A DNA stretch of 64,000 nucleotides from Pseudomonas mucoides (GTDB lineage: Bacteria; Pseudomonadota; Gammaproteobacteria; Pseudomonadales; Pseudomonadaceae). How positions within the stretch are numbered: the stretch's first letter is position 1; each line of letters starts with the position of its first letter. Shown one piece after another: positions 50,919 through 60,302 of this stretch. A model generated the notes under the pieces. It was given only the letters and a program-made list of their open reading frames with translations, ran no database searches and was not told the origin of the DNA. Position numbers and translations under genes: made by a program. Location: contig NZ_JACOPW010000002.1 of assembly GCF_015461845.1 (NCBI RefSeq), positions 62,001 to 126,000 on the forward strand, written 5' to 3'.

Positions 50919-51107
50919 ATGACTCAATCGCAACGTTTGAAATACTCGATTCTGATCTCCCTGGTCGTGCTGGGGATCATGTTCGGCCTTTCGTATCTGC
51001 AAAACGAAGGTGTCATCAGCGAGAAGCTGTTTCAGTACATCGCCATTGGTGTGGCGGTGGTCGTGGTGGTGATCAACGGCGTGATGCGTCGCAAGGTCAA
51101 GGCTTGA
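50919..51107 (+). CDS. Small two-TM membrane protein
   Basis: This 62-residue protein begins MTQSQRLKYSILISLVVLGI and has two TM segments (about 10-27 and 39-55) joined by a short loop, ending in the basic RRKVKA, so both ends are cytoplasmic. An AGGAA site lies 7 nt before the ATG; the earlier in-frame ATG at 50871 lacks one and adds a hydrophilic leader. No known function. Its last 11 nt overlap the convergent Fur-like gene. Confidence 0.7.
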   Translation: MTQSQRLKYSILISLVVLGIMFGLSYLQNEGVISEKLFQYIAIGVAVVVVVINGVMRRKVKA

Positions 51108-51498
51108 GCGACGTATCTTCAACGGGTGAATCGCGATGGAGCATGGCTACAGCGTGCGGATGCAGACTGTAGCTTTTGTCCGGATTGAGCGTGATCACGC
51201 CTTCGCTGCACAAACGTTTCAACACTTCACGCACGCTGAGAAAGGACAAGGGAATGTCCAGGTCCAGCAACTGGCTGTGCACGCCGCGCACGCCGAGACT
51301 ACGATCGCTTTCAGCGGCAACCAGTAAGGCGTCAATGACTTTGAGGCGAATCAGGCTGGTGCGCAGGCCAAAGCTTTTGAGCAGCAACCGGATGCGCTCA
51401 TTGCCGTTGCGCTCGCCGCGCGGCTCGAAAATACCGGAGCCCATGGCAGGGCCCGAGGGTGCATTGCTACCGTCCATTGGCAGTTGCGAGTTGTACAT
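51097..51498 (-). CDS. Fur-like winged-helix regulator lacking metal-site motifs
   Basis: The 133-residue protein has a disordered N-terminus (MYNSQLPMDGSNAPSGP) and a winged-helix segment: RIRLLLKSFGLRTSLIRLKV, then GVRGVHSQLLDLDIPLSFLS and REVLKRLCSEGVITLNPDKS. The pattern matches the DNA-binding half of Fur/Zur proteins. It lacks the HHDH and CxxC metal-binding motifs and the dimerisation domain, so its ligand sensing must differ. Similar Pseudomonas proteins are labelled Fe2+/Zn2+ uptake regulators. The start at 51498 has AAGGAG upstream. Its position next to pvdQ, an iron-siderophore gene, is intriguing but its targets are unknown. Confidence 0.75.
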   Translation of the reverse strand: MYNSQLPMDGSNAPSGPAMGSGIFEPRGERNGNERIRLLLKSFGLRTSLIRLKVIDALLVAAESDRSLGVRGVHSQLLDLDIPLSFLSVREVLKRLCSEGVITLNPDKSYSLHPHAVAMLHRDSPVEDTSLKP

Positions 51499-51654
51499 GC
51501 AAAAACTCCTTTTCCGAGCCGGCCAGAAAATGTGAAGGGGGCTCTCAGTCATTTAGACGAACGAGCACGACAAATAATGAAGGCCCAAATGTAGAAAATT
51601 TGTCGGTGCCATGTGAGCAGCCCGTGAGAAGGCCATTTGGAATGGCTTTGCGAG

Positions 51655-51679
51655 CCTAAATTTTTGTCTTTTGTTTCGT
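51655..51679 (+). promoter_or_regulatory. Candidate PvdS iron-starvation promoter of pvdQ
   Basis: CCTAAAT (51655-51661) followed after 15 nt by CGT (51677-51679) resembles the iron-starvation box TAAAT-N16-CGT recognised by the extracytoplasmic sigma factor PvdS. The spacer is one base short. It lies about 46 nt before the pvdQ start, the right place for a promoter, and pvdQ is PvdS-regulated in P. aeruginosa. Confidence 0.5.
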
Positions 51680-51724
51680 TCCTGAGAGAAGGCAGGGTGT
51701 TTGTCTATTCGATCAGGAGCGAGT

Positions 51725-54070
51725 GTGATTATTTTCAGGCAGTTAACCAGGCTAAGCCTTGCGGGTTTGTTAGTGGCGCTGAGTCTTGCGGCAAACGCCC
51801 GCAGTCAGACAGAACAGGCGAGCGCTGACATTCGCCGCACCAGTTTCGGCGTGCCTCACATTCGTGCCGACAACGAACGGGGGCTCGGTTATGGCATCGG
51901 GTACGCCTACGCGCAGGACAACCTGTGTTTGTTGGCCAACGAAATTGTCACTGTCAATGGTGAACGCTCACGCTATTTCGGCCCGGAACAACTGACTGTC
52001 GAAGAGCGTGAGAATCTGGTCAGCGACCTGTTTTTCATCTGGCTGAACACACCCGATGCCGTCGCCGGTTTCTGGCAGGCGCAAACGCCCGAAGTGCAGC
52101 AACTCATTGACGGTTATGTCGCCGGCTACAACCGTTCGCTGGCAGAACGCCGGGCCCAGGGTTTGCCCGCGCAGTGTCAGGGGGGCTGGGTGCGCGAGAT
52201 TACTGCCCAGGACCTGGTCAAGCTGACCCGTCGTCTACTGGTCGAAGGTGGAGTAGGGCAGTTCGCCGAAGCGTTGGCGGGTGCCACTCCACCCCAAGCC
52301 GTCACGCAAGTGATCGCTGAGCCATCGTCCTTCCAGGTGGCGGCCTCGCGCATGCAGCGGTTTGCGCTGGATCGCGGGAGTAACGCCGTGGCCATCGGCA
52401 GCGAACGTTCGTTCAATGGCCGCGGGATGCTGCTGGCCAATCCGCATTTTCCCTGGGTCGGCGCAATGCGCTTCTACCAGATGCACCTGACAATTCCCGG
52501 CAAACTGGATGTGATGGGCGCTGCGCTGCCAGGGTTGCCGATGATAAACATCGGGTTCAACCAGCACTTGGCCTGGACCCACACCGTGGACTCATCCAAA
52601 CACTTCACGCTGTATCGACTGCAACTTGATCCCAAGGATTCGACCCGCTATCTGCTCGACGGCAAGTCCTTGCCGATGAAAAAACAAACCCTCACGGTGA
52701 ATGTGCAGCAACCTGATGGTCAGACCACGCCGGTTTCTCATGTGGTGTACAGCACGTCCTTCGGCCCGATCGTGCAATGGCCTGGAAAACTGGATTGGAA
52801 TCATCAATACGCGTACAGCCTGCGCGATGCCAACCTGGATAACGACCGGGTCCTGCAGCAGTGGTATGCGATGAACCAGGCGAACAGCCTCAAGGAGTTG
52901 CAGGCCTCGGTGCACGCCCTTCAGGGCATCCCGTGGGTCAACACCCTGGCCGTGGATGATCAGGGGCAAACGCTGTACATGAACCTGTCGGTGGTGCCAA
53001 ACGTCAACGCGGAAAAACTGGTCAAGTGCAGCGATCCAAGGGCCGGGTTGCAAATGATCGTGCTCGACGGCTCCAACAGTGCCTGTGCCTGGGACATTGA
53101 CCCGCGAGCAGCGCAAAAAGGCATTTTTGCCCCAGACAAATTACCGCAGTTGTCGCGAAAGGATTTTGTGCAGCACTCCAATGATTCCGCCTGGATGGCC
53201 AACCCGGCGCAACCGCTCACCGGGTTCTCGCCATTGATCAGCCAGGAAGGCCAGCCGTTGGGTTTGCGCTCGCGTTTTGCACTGGATCGCTTGGCCACGC
53301 TGGAGCAGTCCGGGCGTTTGACGACAGGGGATTTGCAACGGATGGTCATGGACGATCAGGTGTACCTGGCCGCACAGGTGATGCCGGATCTGCTGCAGTT
53401 TTGTGCCGGTAACCTTGGCGCCGATGCCGCGGCGCTGACGCCGCTGTGCGGCCATTTAAAGGCGTGGGATCGCCGGGCGAATCTGGACAGCGGGCTGGGC
53501 TTTGTCCACTTCCAGAATGTCATGGAACCGTTGCAGCAAAACCCCGGTATCTGGCGCGTGGCATTTGATCCCAAAGATCCGCAAAACACCCCGCGTGGTC
53601 TGGCCATTGACCGGGCGGATGTCGCCAAGGCTCTTCGCGAGGCCATGCTCGTTTCGGTTGAACAGGTAAAAGCCCAAGGGTTGAAGCCAGACGTACGCTG
53701 GGGCGATATTCAGGTGGCCAGCAGCGGCGGCCAGCAAACGCCGATCCATGGTGGACCCGGCACGTTGGGCGTCTACAACGCCATACAAAGCGTGCCGAGA
53801 ACAGACGGCAAACTTGAAGTGGTCAGTGGCACGAGCTACTTGCAGGTAGTGACCTTCGATGACGAGGGGCCACACGCTCAAGGTTTGCTGGCGTTCTCGT
53901 TGTCCAGCGATCCGGGTTCGAAGTACGCGCGGGATCAGACGCTGGCTTTTTCGAAGAAACAGTTGAGTGTGCTGCCGTTTACCGAGCAGCAGATCACGTC
54001 AGACCCGCAGTACCAGGCGCAGACAATTCGCGAGCAGGATGGAAACGCCGGGACGGTGGCTGCGCAGTAA
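51725..54070 (+). CDS. pvdQ: Acyl-homoserine lactone/pyoverdine acylase PvdQ
   Basis: This 781-residue periplasmic Ntn-hydrolase removes the fatty acyl chain from the pyoverdine precursor and can also cleave long-chain acyl-homoserine lactones. A signal peptide (about 1-27, SLAGLLVALSLAANARS) is followed by the alpha subunit and a self-processing site before Ser219 in LDRGSNAVAIG, the catalytic N-terminal serine of the beta subunit (Ser217 in P. aeruginosa PvdQ). Strongly PvdQ-like stretches follow: LLANPHFPWVGAMRFYQMHL, LPMINIGFNQHLAWTHTVD and QGIPWVNTLAVDDQG. GTG 51725 is chosen because AGGAG precedes it. It stands apart from other pyoverdine genes in this window. Confidence 0.93.
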   Translation: MIIFRQLTRLSLAGLLVALSLAANARSQTEQASADIRRTSFGVPHIRADNERGLGYGIGYAYAQDNLCLLANEIVTVNGERSRYFGPEQLTVEERENLVSDLFFIWLNTPDAVAGFWQAQTPEVQQLIDGYVAGYNRSLAERRAQGLPAQCQGGWVREITAQDLVKLTRRLLVEGGVGQFAEALAGATPPQAVTQVIAEPSSFQVAASRMQRFALDRGSNAVAIGSERSFNGRGMLLANPHFPWVGAMRFYQMHLTIPGKLDVMGAALPGLPMINIGFNQHLAWTHTVDSSKHFTLYRLQLDPKDSTRYLLDGKSLPMKKQTLTVNVQQPDGQTTPVSHVVYSTSFGPIVQWPGKLDWNHQYAYSLRDANLDNDRVLQQWYAMNQANSLKELQASVHALQGIPWVNTLAVDDQGQTLYMNLSVVPNVNAEKLVKCSDPRAGLQMIVLDGSNSACAWDIDPRAAQKGIFAPDKLPQLSRKDFVQHSNDSAWMANPAQPLTGFSPLISQEGQPLGLRSRFALDRLATLEQSGRLTTGDLQRMVMDDQVYLAAQVMPDLLQFCAGNLGADAAALTPLCGHLKAWDRRANLDSGLGFVHFQNVMEPLQQNPGIWRVAFDPKDPQNTPRGLAIDRADVAKALREAMLVSVEQVKAQGLKPDVRWGDIQVASSGGQQTPIHGGPGTLGVYNAIQSVPRTDGKLEVVSGTSYLQVVTFDDEGPHAQGLLAFSLSSDPGSKYARDQTLAFSKKQLSVLPFTEQQITSDPQYQAQTIREQDGNAGTVAAQ

Positions 54071-54089
54071 CAGCAAAGGCACTTGGATC

Positions 54090-54134
54090 AAAAACGAAGG
54101 CCGCACCCCACAAGGGTTGCGGCCTTCAGCTTTT
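54090..54134. terminator. Bidirectional terminator between pvdQ and the FecR gene
   Basis: A stem of about 13 bp, gaaggccgcaccc with gggttgcggccttc, is followed by TTTT on the plus strand and by TTTTT on the minus strand. It ends both convergent transcripts; its right arm includes the stop codon of the FecR-type gene. Confidence 0.85.
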
Positions 54135-55127
54135 AGGGGGGGTTAGCGGAATGGAGTTGAGGACCGGATTGCCGTCCTTGTTGCGGGTCAGGTAAACCGG
54201 CAGCACCTTGGGCAAGGACGCCACCAGGTTGTTGAGCTCTTTGATGTTGTAGATTCCGCCGAGACGGATCTGACCGGTACTGTGATCGGCCACCATCACG
54301 GGTTTGCTCAGGTAACGATTGATCAACGGCAGGGCATCGATGAGTGCCAGGTTATCAAGCACCAGTTTGCCACTGCGCCAGGCCAGCGAATTATCGTTGG
54401 CGTAGGTCTGACTGATTTGTGGCGTGTAGTCACCCTGTTTAAAGCGCGCCTGCATGGCGGGGCCTAGACGTACGCCATCGCCGGGGAGGTCGTCGTTGCT
54501 GGTGACCAGCACCGACCCTTCGATCAGGTTCACACGAACCTGGTCCTCGTACATCCAGACGTTGAATCGGGTCCCGGTGACCCGGATACTGCCGCTGGCG
54601 GCCTTGACGACAAAAGGGTGAGTCGTGTCATGGCTGACGCTGAAGAAGGCTTCGCCTTTTTTCAGCGTCACCCGCCGCTGATCCTTGTAGTTGCTGAATG
54701 TCAGCTCACTGCCAAGATTCAGTTCAATCTGGCTGCCGTCGCTCAGGGTGACCTGACGGACCGTATCACGGGCTTCAAAGTGTTGGTACGAGTTGGGTAA
54801 CCAACCCAAACTCCACCCACTGTATGCCGCCAGTGGCAACGCCAGGGTGCACACCGCAGCGGCAATGCCGAGACTGCGCCAAGGCGTAGTGGATTTGAGG
54901 CGCGCACCGTGATTGACGGGTTCAGGACGCGGCAGATCCCCGGCAACCTCCCAGATCTCCAGCATGGCTTCATATTCGAATGCATGCAGCGGATGGGCGT
55001 CATGCCATCGTTCGAAAGCTACACGTTCTTCAGCCGTGCAGTCGACTGCATGCAGGCGCATGCACCAATGCGCTGCGGCATCGGTGATCGCATCATAGTC
55101 GGCTGGCGATAGAGAATTGTCGGTCAT
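54126..55127 (-). CDS. FecR-family anti-sigma regulator (FpvR-like)
   Basis: This 333-residue inner-membrane protein controls an iron-starvation sigma factor. A cytoplasmic N-terminal domain (about 12-62: DAITDAAAHWCMRLHAVDCT, FERWHDAHPLHAFEYE) is followed by one TM segment (about 85-105). A periplasmic FecR domain (about 115-210: VTLSDGSQIELNLGSELTFS, GSIRVTGTRFNVWMYEDQV) and a C-terminal short domain (YLSKPVMVADHSTGQIRLGG) complete it. It would receive a signal from a TonB-dependent receptor. No ECF sigma gene or receptor gene is next to it. Proximity to pvdQ and length similar to P. aeruginosa FpvR (about 331) suggest a link to pyoverdine, but this is inference. Confidence 0.9.
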   Translation of the reverse strand: MTDNSLSPADYDAITDAAAHWCMRLHAVDCTAEERVAFERWHDAHPLHAFEYEAMLEIWEVAGDLPRPEPVNHGARLKSTTPWRSLGIAAAVCTLALPLAAYSGWSLGWLPNSYQHFEARDTVRQVTLSDGSQIELNLGSELTFSNYKDQRRVTLKKGEAFFSVSHDTTHPFVVKAASGSIRVTGTRFNVWMYEDQVRVNLIEGSVLVTSNDDLPGDGVRLGPAMQARFKQGDYTPQISQTYANDNSLAWRSGKLVLDNLALIDALPLINRYLSKPVMVADHSTGQIRLGGIYNIKELNNLVASLPKVLPVYLTRNKDGNPVLNSIPLTPPKS

Positions 55128-55222
55128 TGACTCATCCTGATTTCCGGCATTCTAACCTTGCGAGGAAGCTGGCGAGAACAGCCGTCATGGCAATTAACTA
55201 TCAAACACGCCTTTTTTTAAGT

Positions 55223-58200
55223 TCAAGGGGTACTGGCGTGCAGTTGCCGTCCCAAATGACCGATCAACCAGGCGACGCTGTCGGCGTTGCCAAGTAGTAC
55301 TTTCAACCTGATCAGTGGGTCCCTTTTAAACGTGTGGCGGGCCTCGCTCAGGTTTTCTGCGCCGGTCAGCGTCAAAACGTGTTCTTTGATCAGGTCAGTG
55401 TCTTCACTGGCTGTATGACCCAGGTCTTCCCACTCACCAGTGTCAGGGTTTTGCGCCATGAACAGTTGGGTATAGGGCGTCTTTATGGACAGTGCGGTGT
55501 CTTGAAGCGTGGTCAACGCGCTTTTGAGCTGTTTGGCATCCTGTGTCACTGTTCCGATCAGGTCTGCGAATGGGCGGCCGGTGTCGAGGTATGAAATATC
55601 GAGGGTTTTACAGACGATGTGTGAGAGCTCATGAATGAGGGTCATCGAACGGCTATGGGCGCCGATGGGGAAGTGCACGTCGCTGAGGTGCGAGCGGTAG
55701 TGTTCGTAGCTGGAAGCGAAAAATTTTTCCGCCAGGTAAATTTTGCGTTTTGGGTCTTTCGGCGTAATGAAGCCGAAGGTGTTTTCTGCATCCTCGATCA
55801 CCCTGCCGATCGTAAATCGACTGGAGTTGGCCGTTCTGAGCGTCGGGTCGAGCAACGCTGAAAATATTTCCTCCACGACTTTTTCAAGCTGCTCCACATG
55901 CGCGGGCAGAACTTGCGACACGCCTATAAAGTCGGTGATGAGTTGGTGCACCGGGGTCACCGCAGTGTCGGTAGTCTTTAGTAATTGCAGGTTTCGAAAG
56001 CTGTTCCAGGCATAGGTGGTTGCCAGGTCCAGTGCTTCATCGATCTGACGTGCCTTGTACGGAAACAATCGCCGGATCTGTGCCATCCCGCGGGCATCGA
56101 CGTTCATGCCTCCCCAAACGGCCATTACGGTGTCCAATCGGTCGATAAGGTTGAAGCGGGACGCCAGCCTCTGGCGGTCCAGGACCCATTGTTTTACGGT
56201 GTTTTGGCGCAGAAAAGGCACACTTTTTTGGCTGCCTGCAATGCGCCAACGGGTGTCAAGCTTGACGACCGGATAGACGTTTCCTTCAACGGGCGCGTAG
56301 TGTTTTCCGGAGGCTGGATGAGTGTAGAGCCCAAGTGTCGAGTCGGAGGTCAGTGAATTGAGATCGACGTCGATGCTTTCATGGCGCTTTAACTGCGTGC
56401 GTTCGAGGGCGGTGGTATTGACCTCATGCCAGCTAAATCGGTTAGCGGACGACGTCGGAGGCGCTGCCCCCGTTACTGCGGGTAATTGCACTTGATCGCC
56501 TGCTAATTGCCGCAACGAAGCCAGTTGAGCAATACCGTCGATGAAGGCACTTATTGCAGCCCCCCATTTATGGGTTTGAAGGTCTTCGGCAGATTGCTTG
56601 ATGTCGCGGTAACTGCGCCACACGGTCATGGGGTAAGCGAGTTTCCCCATGAAAAACGAATAAGCCTCGTGCAGGTCTTCGCCCAGTACGTGTTTGATGG
56701 TTTCCCATTCGCCCTGGTTTTTGTCGTCGGACTGACAACCGAGCAGTCGGCCCAGTAGCGCAGCGTTGTCTTTGAACAACTGGCTGAAGAGGTGGCCCTT
56801 GATCGGACTGGACGCCAATGTGACTTCTTGAGGCGGCTTGTCGGAAGTAGCCGTTACGGCTCGAGTAACGCGGTTGTGAGTGGTCGCCATCCGGTTTTCA
56901 AGCACCGTCCGGTCAGACGGCGTCAGGTTCATGAGGATCCAGTCAAGCAGCGGTCCGCGAGTCTTCAACTCTGTCAGTAACTGAACTTCACTTTCATATT
57001 CCTTTATCCCATGACGGGGACTGTGCGGTGCGACAAGGACGTGGGGGGCTGCGCTATCGGTGGCTGAGCCGATCAGGTAGACACCGGGCACTTTGATCGT
57101 CTGTGCGCTCTTGATCCCCAAGAGCTCGAGCGGGCGGATAATGGCATGGGCACCTTCGACCGCCGCGCGAGCGATGGCGTCGGGCATGTCCATGATTTGC
57201 CGGATCAGATCAAAGCCTTTTTCGCTCAGGCGTTCCTGCAGTTTTTCCGTGTGAGCGTAATGCATCAGTTGCCAAGGCAATTGTCTGTAAAAGCACTTTC
57301 TGCGATCGGCGTTGGCCGGGGTATCAGCAAGGGCTTCACTCAGTATTTTCTGCTGATGCTCCCCCGGCTTAAGATTTCGTATCAGGTCTTTGATGTACTG
57401 TTCGTTCATCCCCTCGGGAATGACACTGGTATCCAGCGATTGCAGTTTGAATCGGGCCTGATCCAGCTCCTTCATAGCCGTCAATGCGAAGTCGGTCAGG
57501 GTTTGAGTCCGGGCCGGCGACGTCAGACGTGCGCTGATCTGGACCTGGACCTTGTCCGGATCAATGTTGAAGGCGTCCGCCTTGAGTTGTTTTTCAAGCG
57601 CTGCGTGAGCCGTACGCTGCAGTGATCGCAGGCCGCTCAGGTAATCCTCGTCGTCTTTGACGTTGTCGAGGTATTGCTGAAGCAGTTCGCCATGCAGCAC
57701 CAGATCTTCAATGGACGCTTTGGCGAGCCATGCCGGAAGTTTTTGCTGCGTCGTCAGGGACTGGGCAATGTCCGACGCGCGACCTAACCCTGTCAGCGGC
57801 TCACGTAGCGCCACCAGATTCAGAAGATCAGGCAGCCGCGCGGGGGGGAGTGGCGTGGCCAATGCGCGGGTAATGCATGCCTGGTCCAGATGGACGTAAG
57901 GCTTTTGGAGGTGATCGAGAAAGTGCCCGTGTATCCGCTGCAGTGGCGCCAGCACATACGTCCTGCCGGCCATTCGCTCGCTACGACCAAGGTTTTCCAG
58001 AAGGGTTAAACGCAGAGTGTCATCCTTGAGGCGCTGATCAAGTTCGGTCTGCAACTGTGACAGTGTCTTGAACGCTTCGAATCCCGATGCCGGCGTCCAC
58101 AAAATCGCCTTGCCCGAGTGCTTCAGGTCCAGGCCTCCTCGTTCAGTCAGCACAAAACAACTCGCCAGCTTCAATGGGGTCGTCACGTCGCCGGCCTTCA

Positions 58201-60076
58201 ATGCCAGGGAAAATACGTCTGGCAAGAAACCGTTTAACGCCGCTCGCTGCAGGTGTATCGGGCTATCGAGCACCGTTTTGATGATTGCCTGCTCGGTCGC
58301 GCCCAAGGTGCGTGTCACCGTGTGTAGCTTCAATTCGCTGCGCAATGCCGTTGACAGGGTATGCGTAAAACTCGATTGCAAGTCCGCCACGGATGAGTCG
58401 AGGAGGCTTTCTACTCGAGCGAGTGTATTGACGCCGACGGGAATGACCGGGTGTTGTTTACGCCGTTGATCGAGCGCCTGCCCAACCGAATCGAGCAGTG
58501 TCATCTGCTCTTTGGCTGAATCGGCTCGCACCGTTGCCGGTTGCCCGCTAATGCGCTGATCGACCCGTGTACTCCAGCGGCCTGTGGAAGCGGTGGCCAG
58601 CAGTCGACCATCAATAAGACCACGCACGTCCAGAGCATTATCCAGCAGGGCATGTGGGGAGAGCGTGCCTTCACTTTCACGGTAACGACTCAAGGCATGA
58701 CTGAGGTTGTCCTGTTGCTTGTGAAGGATGTCGGTCATGACTTGGTCAAATACCGGGCCGACGAGGGGACTGCCTTCAATCAGGCGCTCCTGCGGCTCCA
58801 TGCCCAGAAGGGTGAGACGTTCATCCAGCGACATGAAGTTGAGCAGCGCATCTTCGTGACCTTCACTGTTCATCATCTGCAGTACGATCTTTTTGACCGC
58901 TGACAAATTGTCAGTCGCTTCGATACCTCGGGAGGGGGTGTATAGAAACCCCAAGGTGTCGGCGCCCCCGATCATCAAGGTCGAGGCCAGTTCCACGAAA
59001 TGCTTGAACGGGGCCGTCACCCTGACTTTTTCGATGCGCAACGTCGCATCCCCGGGTTCTTGGCAGACCTTCATCAGTTGCAGATACTCCTGCGTGGTCA
59101 AAATGCCGTCCTGGCGCTGGAGCAGAAGTTTCAGTTGGAACGTATCGCGCAGGCCCTCGCTGAAAAACGCCAGGCGTGGCATCCCATTGCTCATGGCGGT
59201 GTTCCAGAACATGTCGAGCAGGCTGTACAAGTGAGGGGTGAAACTTTGGGCGATTTCTTTGACTGCGCTTTCCCAGGCCTGGTTATCGGCGTCACTGCTC
59301 ACGCCGTGACCGGGATGCTCAAAGACCCTGGAGTCGCCGGGGGGCCACTGGTTGGTCAGGTAAAAGTGCAGGAGGGCATCGCCCAGTGAAAGCGAAGAGG
59401 TCGTGTGCTCATAGTCACCCCCGTCGAAGGCTGACACTGTACTGATAAACGTCTTCAGTCGAGTCAGGCGCTGGTCCAGTGCTGGAAACGGCTTGTACAA
59501 CGCGTTTTTCAGGGTGTCGTTGAGCATAGACTGCAGCGTGGGCATCTTGAGCAGCTCGCCCATCATCGTCTTGATGTTTTGAGCTTGATTGGTATCAAGG
59601 GTGAGCTGCTGGTCCTGGAACACCGCGCCTTCGATTGTTGTTGTGCAAATGTCAGGCACTGTGGCAACGGCTATAGCGCTACGTTGTTCAATGGAGAGGA
59701 AACGCAGCAGAGCAACCTTGTCGGTCGGCGACGCCAACCACTCCTTGAGCTTGCGTTTCAGCTCGTTCATGTCCGCAAACTTGATCAAGCCTTTCCATGG
59801 CGTGTAGAGCGTGACTTCTCCATCCTTGGGGCGGCCCATGGCGAAAGCGCCGGCCAGTGGGACGTCCGCCGTGTCCGGCACGGTCAGCCACAACCGGGAG
59901 ACGTGCATGGGGTTGTTATGCGCGGTGCGGGCTACTTCGGTGGCCAGGTAAACGTTCTTGAGCCATTGCAGGTCATCCAGCGTGAAGTTCAGCGCCTTTT
60001 CGCGGTTACCGGGTTCTCGGGCACTGGAGGCAGTTTGTGCCTCGTCGAAAAAATACGGCATTGAAGGAGCGGTCAT
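55223..60076 (-). CDS. Very large toxin-like protein (DUF6543/dermonecrotic-type) with C-terminal HExxH
   Basis: This protein has 1617 residues, no signal peptide and no long TM segment in the first part. The N-terminal region (MPYFFDEAQTASSAREPGNR then LNFTLDDLQWLKNVYLATEV) and the mostly helical body resemble Pseudomonas proteins labelled dermonecrotic-toxin-domain (DUF6543) proteins. Near the C-terminus is a zinc-peptidase motif in SMTLIHELSHIVCKTLDISY (His1482, Glu1483, His1486), the only enzymatic site I can see. The start at 60076 has GAGG 5 nt upstream; the frame continues upstream without a ribosome site. No secretion genes or immunity candidate are adjacent; its transcript is 95 nt upstream of the FecR gene. 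Function in host or competitor killing is inference. Confidence 0.75.
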   Translation of the reverse strand: MTAPSMPYFFDEAQTASSAREPGNREKALNFTLDDLQWLKNVYLATEVARTAHNNPMHVSRLWLTVPDTADVPLAGAFAMGRPKDGEVTLYTPWKGLIKFADMNELKRKLKEWLASPTDKVALLRFLSIEQRSAIAVATVPDICTTTIEGAVFQDQQLTLDTNQAQNIKTMMGELLKMPTLQSMLNDTLKNALYKPFPALDQRLTRLKTFISTVSAFDGGDYEHTTSSLSLGDALLHFYLTNQWPPGDSRVFEHPGHGVSSDADNQAWESAVKEIAQSFTPHLYSLLDMFWNTAMSNGMPRLAFFSEGLRDTFQLKLLLQRQDGILTTQEYLQLMKVCQEPGDATLRIEKVRVTAPFKHFVELASTLMIGGADTLGFLYTPSRGIEATDNLSAVKKIVLQMMNSEGHEDALLNFMSLDERLTLLGMEPQERLIEGSPLVGPVFDQVMTDILHKQQDNLSHALSRYRESEGTLSPHALLDNALDVRGLIDGRLLATASTGRWSTRVDQRISGQPATVRADSAKEQMTLLDSVGQALDQRRKQHPVIPVGVNTLARVESLLDSSVADLQSSFTHTLSTALRSELKLHTVTRTLGATEQAIIKTVLDSPIHLQRAALNGFLPDVFSLALKAGDVTTPLKLASCFVLTERGGLDLKHSGKAILWTPASGFEAFKTLSQLQTELDQRLKDDTLRLTLLENLGRSERMAGRTYVLAPLQRIHGHFLDHLQKPYVHLDQACITRALATPLPPARLPDLLNLVALREPLTGLGRASDIAQSLTTQQKLPAWLAKASIEDLVLHGELLQQYLDNVKDDEDYLSGLRSLQRTAHAALEKQLKADAFNIDPDKVQVQISARLTSPARTQTLTDFALTAMKELDQARFKLQSLDTSVIPEGMNEQYIKDLIRNLKPGEHQQKILSEALADTPANADRRKCFYRQLPWQLMHYAHTEKLQERLSEKGFDLIRQIMDMPDAIARAAVEGAHAIIRPLELLGIKSAQTIKVPGVYLIGSATDSAAPHVLVAPHSPRHGIKEYESEVQLLTELKTRGPLLDWILMNLTPSDRTVLENRMATTHNRVTRAVTATSDKPPQEVTLASSPIKGHLFSQLFKDNAALLGRLLGCQSDDKNQGEWETIKHVLGEDLHEAYSFFMGKLAYPMTVWRSYRDIKQSAEDLQTHKWGAAISAFIDGIAQLASLRQLAGDQVQLPAVTGAAPPTSSANRFSWHEVNTTALERTQLKRHESIDVDLNSLTSDSTLGLYTHPASGKHYAPVEGNVYPVVKLDTRWRIAGSQKSVPFLRQNTVKQWVLDRQRLASRFNLIDRLDTVMAVWGGMNVDARGMAQIRRLFPYKARQIDEALDLATTYAWNSFRNLQLLKTTDTAVTPVHQLITDFIGVSQVLPAHVEQLEKVVEEIFSALLDPTLRTANSSRFTIGRVIEDAENTFGFITPKDPKRKIYLAEKFFASSYEHYRSHLSDVHFPIGAHSRSMTLIHELSHIVCKTLDISYLDTGRPFADLIGTVTQDAKQLKSALTTLQDTALSIKTPYTQLFMAQNPDTGEWEDLGHTASEDTDLIKEHVLTLTGAENLSEARHTFKRDPLIRLKVLLGNADSVAWLIGHLGRQLHASTP

Positions 60077-60302
60077 GATGTCCTCGATGTGCGGGGATCC
60101 GCAGGTCGCAGTCGTTAAGTCGAGGAATAACGGTACGGCCGCTATCTGGCTCATGTGCGGTACATATTGCTTGAGCCAATCTGGCTGCCGAGACTTGACA
60201 GGACGCCGGTACAACAGCGCTTAATCGGCGACTCTTTTCAGGTTGCCTTGCAACCTCGCTTCACCCTGTTGCCCGCACCCAATAATAAAACTGGAGCTTC
60301 AG

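Noticed and set aside
51725..54070. Penicillin G acylase or QuiP
   Set aside because: The motifs ANPHFPWVGAMRFYQMHL and the serine position (219) match PvdQ more closely than other Ntn acylases.
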